Source: Lachnospiraceae bacterium (GTDB lineage Bacteria > Bacillota > Clostridia > Lachnospirales > Lachnospiraceae). Taken from it: DNA of 64,000 nt. The notes below the pieces were generated by a model. It did no database searches. It was given only the letters and a program-made list of their open reading frames with translations, and had not been told where the DNA came from. Of the stretch, positions 38,477-48,123 are shown piece by piece (position 1 is the first letter of the stretch; each line of letters starts with the position of its first letter). The position numbers were made by a program, and so were the translations under genes. The stretch spans positions 1 through 64,000 of the forward strand of contig JAFRXH010000003.1 in the NCBI GenBank assembly GCA_017437785.1. The letters run 5' to 3'.

Positions 38477-41332
38477 TTATACTCTCCTGCTCTCATCAGG
38501 CCCCAGATAGGATACGGGCATCTTAACACCCTTACGCAGCAGAATGATACGTTCGGGGATATTTTCGGGATCCGTTCCGTAAAGCCTTAAATAATTATCT
38601 CCGGCCTTGATGGTCTCTTCGGCCTTTACCAGGTGCAGATGATTCATCACTCCTATGCCCCAGTCATATGACTCACCGGCCACATATTTATCCGGTACGG
38701 CATCGAGGCGCTTTATCTGTCCGTTACTGAGCGAATAGCACAGCTTGACCTTTCTGCCCTGTATCCAGGGATTGCAGCAAAGCAGCTGGAAGTATATCTC
38801 ATACTCGCCTTCTTCTTTAATAACGAAACTGTAATCAACATAAGGCGCCTTCTGCGGATCATCGAAATATGCCTTTACCGGCATAAGGGCGATGGCATCT
38901 TCCCTGCGTCCGAGTCCCGGAAGTACAGTAAACTCTGCTTCTTCGGTGTCGTGCTTGCCCAGGAAGTGAGCGGCATCCATTACCACGCAGCCGTTCTTTT
39001 CCTCAAAGGAATCTCCGCTGCTGCCGCCTGCTGCCGGAGCATTTACCTTAAACTCCACACAGCCGCCCTCATACTTAACAAACAGGCTGCCGCTGCCTTC
39101 ATTTGCAGCTTCCTTCTCTACAGTGATATCGATAAACTGCAGGGGATCATCCTTACTGAGAGTTCCCTTATCCTTTGATATCCTTATCCAGCAGCACTCC
39201 GTACTGACTTCATAATCCACAGCCTCATCACCGCACAAAGCTGCAAAGATACGTGTGGATGCCGTCTTATCATCTTCCTTATCATAGACGTTTACGCCCA
39301 GTACACGCTTTGTCCAGTCAAGTCCCCTGCTCTGGCCGGTCTCACCCATGGTGCCGGCTACCAGACTCTTGCCCTTAACGGGGATCACCGTCTCGATCAC
39401 CGGCATAGCGCATTCTTCGGAGTTCCAGTTCTTAAAGCCTATATGCAGGGCTTCGGCAAAGCCGTCCCACTTACCGCCTGCCGCCTTATCAAATCTTTCC
39501 TTAAGTTTTGCATCGGTATCCAGGGCATCTTTGATCTTCTGTGCATAATCATTGGCGACCACAGCACCTATGGACGCATAATAATGATCATATGCACGCA
39601 TCAGCCACATCTTTATCAGATTAAGCCCGCCCAGCAAGCTGTATCCTATCAGCTCCAAAAGCGCATCCGCATATTCGGCGGGGACCTTATTTTCTATTGC
39701 CTTATAACGTTCTTCCAGATCCTCTGTCTGCCTTAAGATACGGCTGCCTTCATGATCTGCCTGGGGATGATAAACCTTCTCATTTAAATGCTCGGGCCTT
39801 CTGTTATGGATCAGGCGGCTGCCCTGCATCTGCAGATCTGCCAGCTCCTTGATATCTTCGCTTGAGAATGCATGGCCGAAATTCTTTTCCATCCAGTACT
39901 GCATATACTTAAACGCGCTCTCTTTTCCCATACGGCCCCACTTGTCAAAGTCGTAAGCCAGATCCAGGAAGTAGGAAAGAGGCAGCTCCTGCAGGCCCAG
40001 ATCACCCACATTCACTATCCAGAGCTTCTGAATGCCGTATTCATAAGCGGTATACATCTGCTGCCATACTTCGGGCAGGTAGGTGGAATTGATCCACTCA
40101 TAGGAAACCGGACCGCCGTGATAATCAAAGTGGTAATACATACCGAAGCCGCCGGGATGTCTGCGCATCTTTTCATCGGGCAGGCTCCTTAAATATCCGT
40201 GGTTATCATCGCAGAGCATGAGTATCACGTCCTTAAGCTCGTCGCATCCTTCCTTAAGGCCGGGAGTAGTCTCATCCCCGTAATAATATGCTTCCACCTC
40301 TTTATACAGAGCCAGCATACGGGGCACCTTGCTGAGATCTTCGTTTACTTCCTCTTTTATCAGCTGCTCCTGTGTCCTTAACACATCGCGCAGCAGATCG
40401 ATATTATCCTTTAATGTTGCGTTTGCACCCAGTATCGTCGAATCACGCTCGCCGCGCATACCCACTGTGATCACGTTCTCCAGATGGCCGTTTCTCTTAA
40501 GGCCGTCGCGCCAGAAGCGGGTTATGCCTTCCCTGTTGCTTATAAAGCTCCATGCATCACCGTAAATGGAATCCTTACCGCGCACGTGGCTGTATTCCTC
40601 GCCATGACGCAGACAGGGCTCGTGGTGCGAAAGACCCATCACCACGCCCAGTTCATCCGCCAATTCTGCGCTCTCAAGCCCCGGACCATCCTCCGCAAAG
40701 CAGGATGCCCACATCGCAGGCCACAGATAGTTGCCCTTAAGACGCAGCAGCAGCTCAAATACGCCTTCATACATCTTTGCATTGACACCGTTAAAATGCC
40801 GCATGCACCAGTTGCCGAAAGCGGGCCACTCATCATTTATGAAGAAGCCTCTGTACTCTACCGAAGGCTCTTTAGAAACAAAACTCATAGTATCGTCTAT
40901 CGTAAATGAATCTTTCTTAGCCGGCTTAAGATCCGACCAGTTGACGAACGGGGAAACACCCAGTAATTCAGACAGATGGAAGAGGCCGTAGATAGTGCCT
41001 CTCTTATCGCTGCCGGCGATCACCAGCAGATCCTCCCTTGCAGGGAAGAAGCCGTACACTTCACGCTTCCCGGCGACAGCGCTCACATCTATAACTCCGC
41101 TCTGCGCCAGTTTATCTATAACGGGGCTCTTGCCCGCAACACCGAATACCAGCTTAAGACCGCCGACGCCACTAAGCTCGCCGCCGCTTATCTTTTCGCT
41201 CGCGGGCAGCTTTCCGAATACCAGCTCAACGTCCTTTCTGACCTTTTCTGCTATCTTTACGGTACCCGATAGACTTTCTTCTTCGTAGATAAAGCAGGGA
41301 ACATTACTCCCGGAAATAAGAATACTGCTCAT
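38477..41332 (-). CDS. Xylan alpha-1,2-glucuronidase, GH115, cytoplasmic
   Basis: A 951-residue enzyme that removes (4-O-methyl)-glucuronic acid from xylan or its fragments. The N-terminal alpha/beta domain leads to the barrel, with characteristic stretches EYRGFFINDEWPAFGNW, RLKGNYLWPAMWASCFAED, MGLSHHEPCLRH and VITVGMRGERDST. Residues from about 790 form the family C-terminal beta domain. There is no signal peptide, so it acts on imported oligosaccharides. ATG at 41332 is chosen over 41347: GGGGGT lies before it, and the upstream ATG has no ribosome site. It has a strong promoter divergent from the AraC gene. That regulator may control it. Confidence 0.94.
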   Translation of the reverse strand: MSSILISGSNVPCFIYEEESLSGTVKIAEKVRKDVELVFGKLPASEKISGGELSGVGGLKLVFGVAGKSPVIDKLAQSGVIDVSAVAGKREVYGFFPAREDLLVIAGSDKRGTIYGLFHLSELLGVSPFVNWSDLKPAKKDSFTIDDTMSFVSKEPSVEYRGFFINDEWPAFGNWCMRHFNGVNAKMYEGVFELLLRLKGNYLWPAMWASCFAEDGPGLESAELADELGVVMGLSHHEPCLRHGEEYSHVRGKDSIYGDAWSFISNREGITRFWRDGLKRNGHLENVITVGMRGERDSTILGANATLKDNIDLLRDVLRTQEQLIKEEVNEDLSKVPRMLALYKEVEAYYYGDETTPGLKEGCDELKDVILMLCDDNHGYLRSLPDEKMRRHPGGFGMYYHFDYHGGPVSYEWINSTYLPEVWQQMYTAYEYGIQKLWIVNVGDLGLQELPLSYFLDLAYDFDKWGRMGKESAFKYMQYWMEKNFGHAFSSEDIKELADLQMQGSRLIHNRRPEHLNEKVYHPQADHEGSRILRQTEDLEERYKAIENKVPAEYADALLELIGYSLLGGLNLIKMWLMRAYDHYYASIGAVVANDYAQKIKDALDTDAKLKERFDKAAGGKWDGFAEALHIGFKNWNSEECAMPVIETVIPVKGKSLVAGTMGETGQSRGLDWTKRVLGVNVYDKEDDKTASTRIFAALCGDEAVDYEVSTECCWIRISKDKGTLSKDDPLQFIDITVEKEAANEGSGSLFVKYEGGCVEFKVNAPAAGGSSGDSFEEKNGCVVMDAAHFLGKHDTEEAEFTVLPGLGRREDAIALMPVKAYFDDPQKAPYVDYSFVIKEEGEYEIYFQLLCCNPWIQGRKVKLCYSLSNGQIKRLDAVPDKYVAGESYDWGIGVMNHLHLVKAEETIKAGDNYLRLYGTDPENIPERIILLRKGVKMPVSYLGPDESRRV

Positions 41333-41372
41333 AGACGATACCCCCATTCAGAATAATAATATACGAGTAGAT

Positions 41373-41401
41373 ATTATATCATAAAACCCGATACCTGTCA
41401 C
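41373..41401 (-). promoter_or_regulatory. Promoter of the GH115-GH2 genes (extended -10)
   Basis: On the minus strand GTGACA (41396-41401) and TATAAT (41373-41378) are 17 bases apart, and TGA precedes the -10. The -35 box lies within ten bases of the start of the outer repeat arm (41411). The leader is about 35 bases. Confidence 0.7.
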
Positions 41402-41410
41402 GGTCTCCCT

Positions 41411-41882
41411 GCCTTCACCTTGAGGAGCGCCGGTTTTGCGCCGACCGGAGCGGAGCGAAGATAGATGCTCCCGAAGAGAGCGGATGAGGTGTTCTTTAGA
41501 TGATCCCTCTATCGGTTTACTTTTACACAAAGCATGATATACAGACAGGGCACGATCACCGGTTCCGTTTGGCTCGCTGTTTTATGTGACCGGGATCTAC
41601 ACTATAGAACCGTCCGGGACCGGTCGACAGTGGAAATCCGTATCCACTGTCTCCCTTGTCCCGCCATCCATGGCGGTCCATCCCTATTGCACTTATCCCG
41701 GCCACAAAACAGCGGCCTCACTCCAATGGTGACCGATGCCTCTGCCTGTATATCATGCCTGTAGATCATGTATACGGATCAAAGTCCGTTTGTAAGAACA
41801 CCTCATCCGTCACGGCTTCGCTCCGGTCGGCGCAAAGCTGCGTCTCCCGGACGCCATGCGCCCCTCAAGGGGAAGGCGGTGA
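41411..41882. repeat. Composite repeat: outer inverted arms enclosing the foldback element
   Basis: The left arm (41411-41496) and right arm (41794-41882) are imperfect inverted copies. Shared blocks are CCTTCxCCTTGAGGxGCGC, TTTGCGCCGACCGGAGCG and CGGATGAGGTGTTCTT. Repeats with CACCTCATCCGTCACGGCTTCG are common between genes in gut Firmicutes. Between the arms lies foldback element F copy B. No protein gene is supported in the whole interval. It separates the divergent GH115 and AraC promoters. Confidence 0.7.
41532..41758 (-). repeat. Foldback element F, copy B (covarying secondary structure)
   Basis: An inverted copy of the element at 10545-10757, 227 bp here, ending in the perfect pair GCATGATATACAG (41532-41544) and CTGTATATCATGC (41746-41758). 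Stems: TCACC (41556-41560)/GGTGA (41728-41732), the long stem 41571-41594 with 41697-41717, and hairpin GACAGTGG/CCACTGTC (41626-41633, 41644-41651). Where it differs from copy A, the paired base usually changes too. It is inserted between the outer arms, in the GH115-AraC gap. Confidence 0.75.
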
Positions 41883-41894
41883 CATTTATACTGC

Positions 41895-41921
41895 TTGACA
41901 TAACTCCCGTGTTGATATAAT
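41895..41921 (+). promoter_or_regulatory. Promoter of the AraC-family regulator gene
   Basis: A perfect TTGACA (41895-41900) and an extended -10 TGATATAAT (41913-41921) are present, but the spacer is only 15 bases. The leader of about 27 bases contains GAGAGGT before ATG 41955. Confidence 0.6.
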
Positions 41922-41954
41922 ATGGGCAACATAGCAAAAAGTGAGAGGTCCCGT

Positions 41955-42911
41955 ATGGATAAAAATAAAGATGATCTTGAACTGATAAGAGAGCAGAATT
42001 ACTCTGTCAATGCAGATTTTGCAAGAGCCCGGAAAGTGAACAACGGCCAGGAAGTAGTGGATTATCAGGGCGGTAATCCTTACAGGATATGGCTTAATGA
42101 TATACCGGTAAAGTTTGAGGCCCACAGGCACTCTGCTCTGGAGATAATAGTCCCCACCGAGAATATCTATACTGCGATCTGCGGACGCAGCACCTATGAG
42201 ATACAGCCGGAGCAGATAATGTTCATACCACCCGGAGTGACTCATGAACTGATCGCCCCTCAGACCGGAAAACGCTATATCTATCTCATGAACGTGAGCC
42301 ATTTCACATCCATGAGGAGTTTTGCGCGCATCATGTCCATACTCTCGCAGCCGCTGCTTATCACGCGTGAAGATAACGAAGCTGCATACGACCAGATCTA
42401 CGACCTGCTGATGCAGATGAGTGCGGAATATTTCAACGCAAGCGAATACTCGGATCTCTCCATCCCTGCGCTTTTATTACAGCTGTTCATCTGTCTTGGA
42501 AAGAATTACGCCGATCAGATAAATGCTTCATCCATAAGCTTATCTACAAGAAGTAAAGAATACCTGGATCTGTTCACCAATACCCTGAAATATATCGATG
42601 AACATTTCACGGAGAAGCTTTCCTTAGAGGATATGGCCGTAAAGACCGGTTTCTCCAAGTTCCACTTCTCCAGACTGTTCAAAAAATATACCAATTATAA
42701 TTTCAGTGACTACCTGTGCTTAAGGCGTGTGCGCGAAGCGGAAACCCTGCTCCAGCGCCCCGACATCCCTATCACGGATGTAGCCATCACTTCGGGCTTT
42801 TCAAGCATCTCGACCTTTAACCGCATCTTTAAGCAGCAGACCGGATGCTCGCCCAGTGAATACAGGAGTTTAAACTCCTCAATGCTCCATCATCTGGAGA
42901 TAACACCTTAA
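41955..42911 (+). CDS. AraC-family transcriptional regulator
   Basis: A 318-residue regulator. An N-terminal cupin-like sensor domain (about 30-165) includes FEAHRHSALEIIVPTENIYT and IMFIPPGVTHEL, typical of sugar-responsive AraC proteins. The C-terminal part (about 210-310) holds two helix-turn-helix units: LSLEDMAVKTGFSKFHFSRLFKK (first) and PITDVAITSGFSSISTFNR (second), followed by the family ending FKQQTGCSPSEYR. The start at 41955 is preferred over 41922, which lies next to the -10 box; GAGAGGT precedes it. It is divergent from GH115 and convergent, with a 4-base overlap, with the esterase gene. It probably senses xylan sugars and activates the surrounding genes. Confidence 0.93.
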   Translation: MDKNKDDLELIREQNYSVNADFARARKVNNGQEVVDYQGGNPYRIWLNDIPVKFEAHRHSALEIIVPTENIYTAICGRSTYEIQPEQIMFIPPGVTHELIAPQTGKRYIYLMNVSHFTSMRSFARIMSILSQPLLITREDNEAAYDQIYDLLMQMSAEYFNASEYSDLSIPALLLQLFICLGKNYADQINASSISLSTRSKEYLDLFTNTLKYIDEHFTEKLSLEDMAVKTGFSKFHFSRLFKKYTNYNFSDYLCLRRVREAETLLQRPDIPITDVAITSGFSSISTFNRIFKQQTGCSPSEYRSLNSSMLHHLEITP

Positions 42912-44629
42912 TCAACTATTCCGAATCCCAGGAAGGTAAAGCGCTTGTCCTTATCCTTCTCGGGAACCACTATCTCTACGTCTGTTTCCGCAGCGGGGCC
43001 GCCCCTGTGCGCTATATAAGCGTTACAGTGTGCCCAGCCTATGATATGCGGATCTATCGTGAGCTTCTTCTCGCCGTTCACATATACTTCAACCGTACCC
43101 ACTTCGGGTGATGCGGAATCCATATATGCGATGACCAGTGCGCTGCATTTGATCTTTGCCTTAAATACAGCGTTTCCGCCCTTGCCCTCATAACGCCAGT
43201 TAGCGTCGAATTCGGGCGTACCTTTCAGATCCAGATCACGCTCAACAAACTGCACCTCATCACTGTGGCCCGTAAAGTCGCCGCAGTCGTAGCTTATCAC
43301 TGCTTTAGTCTTGTCGATATTTGCCCTGTCAACAAAGTAGATATTCTCAAACTCCGCTCCCTTGGGAGGAGTAACGCCGCTTATATCAAAATCGTCTTCA
43401 TCATCGGAGGCATCTGCAGCCCTGAACATATTGATAAGGCCGTCCGCCATTATACGGTGTCCCACATTGGTAGGATGGAACATATCATAGAAGTAGCGTC
43501 TCTTGCTGACTACGCCGCCGTCTTCTTCGCTCAAATAGAACTGGTCATATACCGCATCCTTTATGCTGACCATGGGCAGATGATATGCTTCGCCCACGCA
43601 TTTTAAACGATCCTGCAGATTGTATCCGTCTACGAATACAGAATAAAGCAGCACTACTGCAGGCTTCTGCGGACTGTTGTAGATCATCCTTACCAGTGAA
43701 TCAAAGAATTCACCCTTGGTCTCATCGCCCTCATCGTTTACTGCAAATTCCACTACTACCACATCAGGAGCCTTCCTGCCGTTATCGGTAACGTCATGTA
43801 CATAACGCAGTATACCCACCTCGGAAGGCGTACCGCCCACTCCGGCTTTGGTATAACCAACGTTATCCTCGTAACCGCGTCCCGCTATGTCGCAGAAGCC
43901 CTTGAACGCATTATACGCATAGCAGCCGGTATTGATGGGGATAGCACCCGCACCCTGGGTGATGGATCCGCCCAGGCAGGCGAATTCGACTCTCTCGCCT
44001 CTGCGCGCCTTTTCGATGGCTGCCTTCAGACGGTGAACATTACCCTTCTGCATAAGGGACTTTCCTATCATCTTCTTATAGGCATCACCGTTGTAATCTA
44101 CTTCCTTGTCTTCTTTCTGCTCGGGCGCCGTATAGCCGTCATTTAAATAGAATGCGACCGACACCTTTGCCATTATGCCGGGTTCGGGGAATTCAAAACG
44201 GATCTGGCCCACCACATTATCGTCATCGGACCACTCGTATTTATCAAGCTCCATCACCATTTCCATGCCATCCGTATCGATGTCCATGGCAAGAGTGGTG
44301 CCGGAATTATACGGATCCTTATGCCCGTACATCTGGAACGCGAACCTTGCTTTTACGGGATCGCCCGCTTTCTGTATGGAAACGCCCACGCTGTGGACCT
44401 GTTTCCTGAAAGTGTCCACGTTAAAGAGCTCGTCGAGCATCTTCTCATCTTCAAGATTACCTACCAGCTTGGCGCTGGCCTTTAATCTTCCGTCACTCTC
44501 ATATATGAAAGTGATACCCCTGCCGTCGGGCTGGGGAAGAGGACAGATCTCCTTATCCTTCATCACATAATAAAACGGTCTTTTGGCTGTGGGGTCTTTG
44601 GGCGCCACCGGGCCTCTTGATTCTGCCAT
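42908..44629 (-). CDS. SGNH/GDSL-family esterase with flanking beta domains, cytoplasmic
   Basis: A 573-residue protein with no signal peptide. Residues about 20-195 form a beta-rich N-terminal domain. The SGNH hydrolase core (about 210-400) shows ACLGGSITQGAGA (Ser nucleophile), a Gly in AGVGGTPSE, VVEFAVNDEG (Asn) and the catalytic pair in FHPTNVGH. A C-terminal beta domain (about 415-573) follows, with VEVYVNGEKKL. The layout suits a carbohydrate acetyl esterase of the CE2/CE3/CE17 kind that would remove acetyl groups from imported xylo-oligosaccharides. It is the last gene of the GH51-GH43-esterase operon. The exact family is not certain. Confidence 0.83.
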   Translation of the reverse strand: MAESRGPVAPKDPTAKRPFYYVMKDKEICPLPQPDGRGITFIYESDGRLKASAKLVGNLEDEKMLDELFNVDTFRKQVHSVGVSIQKAGDPVKARFAFQMYGHKDPYNSGTTLAMDIDTDGMEMVMELDKYEWSDDDNVVGQIRFEFPEPGIMAKVSVAFYLNDGYTAPEQKEDKEVDYNGDAYKKMIGKSLMQKGNVHRLKAAIEKARRGERVEFACLGGSITQGAGAIPINTGCYAYNAFKGFCDIAGRGYEDNVGYTKAGVGGTPSEVGILRYVHDVTDNGRKAPDVVVVEFAVNDEGDETKGEFFDSLVRMIYNSPQKPAVVLLYSVFVDGYNLQDRLKCVGEAYHLPMVSIKDAVYDQFYLSEEDGGVVSKRRYFYDMFHPTNVGHRIMADGLINMFRAADASDDEDDFDISGVTPPKGAEFENIYFVDRANIDKTKAVISYDCGDFTGHSDEVQFVERDLDLKGTPEFDANWRYEGKGGNAVFKAKIKCSALVIAYMDSASPEVGTVEVYVNGEKKLTIDPHIIGWAHCNAYIAHRGGPAAETDVEIVVPEKDKDKRFTFLGFGIVD

Positions 44630-44703
44630 ATCGGTCTTCCTCCTTATTATAGGGTAATCCTACAGTATATTATGCGCGAAATACTCTCTGTCCGCAATAC
44701 TTT

Positions 44704-46266
44704 TTACACTTCGTAGATAAAATCTTTAAACACGGCACTTCCGCCGCATTCCTTCGTGGAGTATATGAACAGGCCAAAACGTACGCCCGTAAAATGATCC
44801 AGCTTAAATACAAGCCTGCATTCTTCGCCCAGCTGCTTCTTCACGCCGTCTTCGACATAAAATACCGATGCGCTGTCTTTCATCATCGTAAAGTCCGCTT
44901 CCGCGCGGAGCACCGCGCTGCTGCCGTTAAGCTTTACGGCAGCGCATTCATCACCGGCTTCGGTATCATGGCGTTCGCCCCACATACCTTCCGGCGCTTT
45001 GCGCTTCTTCATCACCAGATACAGCTCCCCGTCCCTGCGGGTTATGGCGATCAAGGCATATGCACTTTCCAGAAGACAGAGCCCTGCGTAGTCACCTTCT
45101 TTTAAACCGCTGCCGTCTACGGTAACCTGCGCCGCACATGACGGATAAGAAGTGCGCTGCGTGAGTGTATTCTTTGCCTGCACCACGTTCCTGCAGATCT
45201 TGTCCGTGCTTATCTTAACATAGCCGCTTACGCTGTCATGTTCCACCAGCGACATATCAGGTTCGTGACCAAACTGCCAGAAGCTCTTAAAGCCAAAGCT
45301 CTGTGTAAAGCGCTCATCTTTTTTTCCTGCCGGATCCTTAAAGTCATCGCTGCCGGCTAAAGGCTCATAAACATAGCCCGGCCTGCCATCCGGCACTTCA
45401 AATTCAAGGGGCACCTTACCGTCTGTGCCGAATACAGGCAGATCCACGCCGTCTTTAAAAGCCACCGGCATCAGCACGGGGATGCGTCCCACAGCACCGC
45501 TGTCCTGAAATACTATGGCATACCACTTACCGTCCGGCGTATCCACTATGCCGCCCTGCGCGCAGCCGCTGCCGCAGTATCCGCGGTCATCGCCGCACAC
45601 ATCGCCGCCTTTAAATTCTCCGTCAATGCTGTCTGCCACAAAGCAGGCCTCTGTCCTTCTGCCTGTTTCCCTGGGCATGTGTATGAAAAAGATATAATAC
45701 CTGCCGTTTATCTTATAGAAATGTGCGCCTTCATAACCAAGATAAGCATCATCGCGGTCCTTTACTATCAGCCTGTTGATGCCGCCTTCCTTAGGCCCGC
45801 TCAAGTCGCTTTTAAGCTCGGTCAGATAAACGGAACGGTTCCCGTACACGATATACACTCTGCCGTCGTCGTCAAATAGCAGTGAATTGTCGTGATAAAA
45901 CCCTTCTATCTCACTCTTGGTCCAGGGACCTTCTATCTTATCAGCTCTGTACAGATAAGTCTTGTGGGTATCGTTCGCCACAAATATCACGTAAAAGCTG
46001 CCTTCGTGATACCTTAAGCTCGCTGCCCACATGCCCTGTCCGTAGATATTCTCCTCACCCTCCATGCGCTGTGCGGGAGTGGAATCCAGCTTATCGTATA
46101 CAAAAGCCGCATGTTCCCAGTGCACCAGATCGTATGACCTTAATATCTCGCAGCCCGGCATGAAATACATGGTGGTACTTACAAGATAATAGGTATCGCC
46201 CACACGTATCACGTCAGGGTCGGGGTAATCCATTTTGAGAATAGGGTTTATGTCGTTGACAGTCAT
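44704..46266 (-). CDS. Glycoside hydrolase family 43 (beta-xylosidase/arabinofuranosidase), cytoplasmic
   Basis: A 520-residue GH43 enzyme. The five-bladed propeller fills about residues 1-310: the base Asp lies in KMDYPDPDVIRVGDTYY, the second Asp in FYHDNSLLFDDDGRVYIVYG, and the acid Glu in LGYEGAHFYKINGRYY. The C-terminal domain (about 325-520) is the beta sandwich seen in xylosidase-type GH43 proteins, with FKSFWQFGHEPD and VRFGLFIYST. No signal peptide. It would release xylose or arabinose from imported oligosaccharides. It lies between the GH51 gene (36 bases upstream) and the esterase gene (74 bases downstream). Confidence 0.92.
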   Translation of the reverse strand: MTVNDINPILKMDYPDPDVIRVGDTYYLVSTTMYFMPGCEILRSYDLVHWEHAAFVYDKLDSTPAQRMEGEENIYGQGMWAASLRYHEGSFYVIFVANDTHKTYLYRADKIEGPWTKSEIEGFYHDNSLLFDDDGRVYIVYGNRSVYLTELKSDLSGPKEGGINRLIVKDRDDAYLGYEGAHFYKINGRYYIFFIHMPRETGRRTEACFVADSIDGEFKGGDVCGDDRGYCGSGCAQGGIVDTPDGKWYAIVFQDSGAVGRIPVLMPVAFKDGVDLPVFGTDGKVPLEFEVPDGRPGYVYEPLAGSDDFKDPAGKKDERFTQSFGFKSFWQFGHEPDMSLVEHDSVSGYVKISTDKICRNVVQAKNTLTQRTSYPSCAAQVTVDGSGLKEGDYAGLCLLESAYALIAITRRDGELYLVMKKRKAPEGMWGERHDTEAGDECAAVKLNGSSAVLRAEADFTMMKDSASVFYVEDGVKKQLGEECRLVFKLDHFTGVRFGLFIYSTKECGGSAVFKDFIYEV

Positions 46267-46302
46267 AATAATTCCTCCGGGATGACATATCTGCGTATGC
46301 TT

Positions 46303-47898
46303 TTACATACTGAAAGTAAATACGTTCCAGGATAAGGGCTTTACGGTCACGGAGTATACACCGTCTTTTAAGCTGCCGCTTTTGTTCTCGACGGGCGCAT
46401 AAACGTCCTGTGCATCCACACTGCTCTTTTTGTCGGGATCGTCCTTATCCGTAGCTATCTCGTAGTGCTTAACGCCCTTTATATCCTTAAAGCCGCTCAC
46501 ATCCACGTTAAGTGAATAATCGCTGTCCTCGTTACGGTTTATAGCAAACACTGTGAGCGTGTTATTTTCCTTATCCCATGCGGCTGCGCTGTCTATGTAA
46601 TTAACGCCTTCCTTACCGGTGTACTGTGAAGTATCGTCGATGGCATAACCGGGCATATCATAGGTCTCGCTCTCTACTGCGGTCCTCATCGATATCCCGC
46701 GCGCATACTGTATCATCTGCGAATATCCGTAATAGGAAGCGCTGCGCCATACATTATCATGATCGGACGAGCACATCGCACCCAGACCGCCTGTCATGCA
46801 GCCGATACCCACTCTGTCCGCATGACGTAAAAACGCCAGCTGTATCGAGAGCATCGATAACATATGCAGTATCTCCCTTCCGGGGAACATAAAGTGCTTC
46901 ATGTTATCGGGATCGTGCAGGATATAAGGTCTCGCGGGATCAAACTTATAATGTGAACGCGCCATATTGTAACGTCCCCAGCCGGGATTTAACGGTGCGT
47001 TATCCCTCATCATGCAGCCGTATTCATCAAAGGATATCTTTACCTTCTTGGGTGATCTGTGTTTTGCTGCGACATAATCGATCATACCGGCTTCCACGTT
47101 GATGAAGTCCTCGTAATAGAGCGATCCGCCCAAAAGCGACTTAACGTCATTTGCGGGAGCGGAATGATAGTGATGGATGGAGAGATAATCCACTACGTCA
47201 TAACACTGGTCCAGCACCTTTTCATCCCATTCGGGGAAGTGCTCCATGAATGAAGCGGAGGATCCGCATACGCCGGTCTCTATGGAAGCATCTATCCACT
47301 TGACGGCCTTGGATGTCTCCTGTACGCGGTGTCCGTATCCTAAAGGATTACCGTCCCAGGATCCCAGCTGCCAGGGGCCGTCCATCTCATTTCCAAGATA
47401 AAAAAGCTTAACACCGTAGGGCTTTTCATGTCCGTTCTTTTTACGCAGATCGGACCAGTAGCTGCCGCCCTCAAAGTTTGTATATTCCACCAGATCCATG
47501 GCATCCTGCATGGTGCCGGTGCCCATATTTATCGTATATAAAGATTGTGTTCCTATCTTCTCTGCCCACTGCAGATACTCATCATGTCCCACATCATTGG
47601 GTATGAACTGATACCAGGCGGGATCCAAGTGAACCTTACGCTCACTCTTAGGCCCTATGGAATCCTTCCACTGCCAGGCCGATACGAAGTTTCCTCCGGG
47701 CAGTCTCACTGCGGGGATCTTTGCAGCCTTGAGCGCATCTATGACATCTCCTCTGAAGCCCTGCTCGTCTGCAGTTTTGTGTTTGGGATTGTACATAAAA
47801 CCGTTGACCATGGTTCCGATAGGCTCTAAAAAAGCCGAGAACAGTCTTTCGGAGATCTCTCCGATCTGAAAATCCGGATGAACAGTTATCTTTGCCAT
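46303..47898 (-). CDS. Alpha-L-arabinofuranosidase, GH51, cytoplasmic
   Basis: A 531-residue GH51 enzyme that removes arabinofuranosyl side groups. The N-terminal barrel begins with SERLFSAFLEPIGTMV and RLPGGNFVSAWQWKD. The acid/base Glu is in LFYLGNEMDGPWQ and the nucleophile Glu in ISFDEYGCMM. A C-terminal beta domain (about 415-531) follows, with NTLTVFAINRNED. Length is close to the family norm. No signal peptide, so it acts inside the cell. The ribosome site AAAGGAGG is strong. It heads the GH51-GH43-esterase operon, whose promoter is at 47948-47976. Confidence 0.95.
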   Translation of the reverse strand: MAKITVHPDFQIGEISERLFSAFLEPIGTMVNGFMYNPKHKTADEQGFRGDVIDALKAAKIPAVRLPGGNFVSAWQWKDSIGPKSERKVHLDPAWYQFIPNDVGHDEYLQWAEKIGTQSLYTINMGTGTMQDAMDLVEYTNFEGGSYWSDLRKKNGHEKPYGVKLFYLGNEMDGPWQLGSWDGNPLGYGHRVQETSKAVKWIDASIETGVCGSSASFMEHFPEWDEKVLDQCYDVVDYLSIHHYHSAPANDVKSLLGGSLYYEDFINVEAGMIDYVAAKHRSPKKVKISFDEYGCMMRDNAPLNPGWGRYNMARSHYKFDPARPYILHDPDNMKHFMFPGREILHMLSMLSIQLAFLRHADRVGIGCMTGGLGAMCSSDHDNVWRSASYYGYSQMIQYARGISMRTAVESETYDMPGYAIDDTSQYTGKEGVNYIDSAAAWDKENNTLTVFAINRNEDSDYSLNVDVSGFKDIKGVKHYEIATDKDDPDKKSSVDAQDVYAPVENKSGSLKDGVYSVTVKPLSWNVFTFSM

Positions 47899-47947
47899 TT
47901 TATTCCTCCTTTGCGACGAATGTCAGATATGTGCTCGAACATATAAA

Positions 47948-47976
47948 ATTATATCATCTGAAAAAAAGCCCCACAA
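47948..47976 (-). promoter_or_regulatory. Promoter of the GH51-GH43-esterase operon (extended -10)
   Basis: On the minus strand TTGTGG (47971-47976) and TATAAT (47948-47953) are 17 bases apart, and TGA precedes the -10. The leader is about 43 bases and carries the strong ribosome site. Confidence 0.65.
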
Positions 47977-48123
47977 GCATTCATACGATGCTATATCGCT
48001 TAAAAATTGCGCATTTGTTACCGCTTACATCCTGCCGCATAAGGCTTATTATGATGCTTGAACTGATCATGCGGTATGTGTTACGATGATGCGGCAGTTT
48101 ATATAAAAACAGAGGAATGAGAT

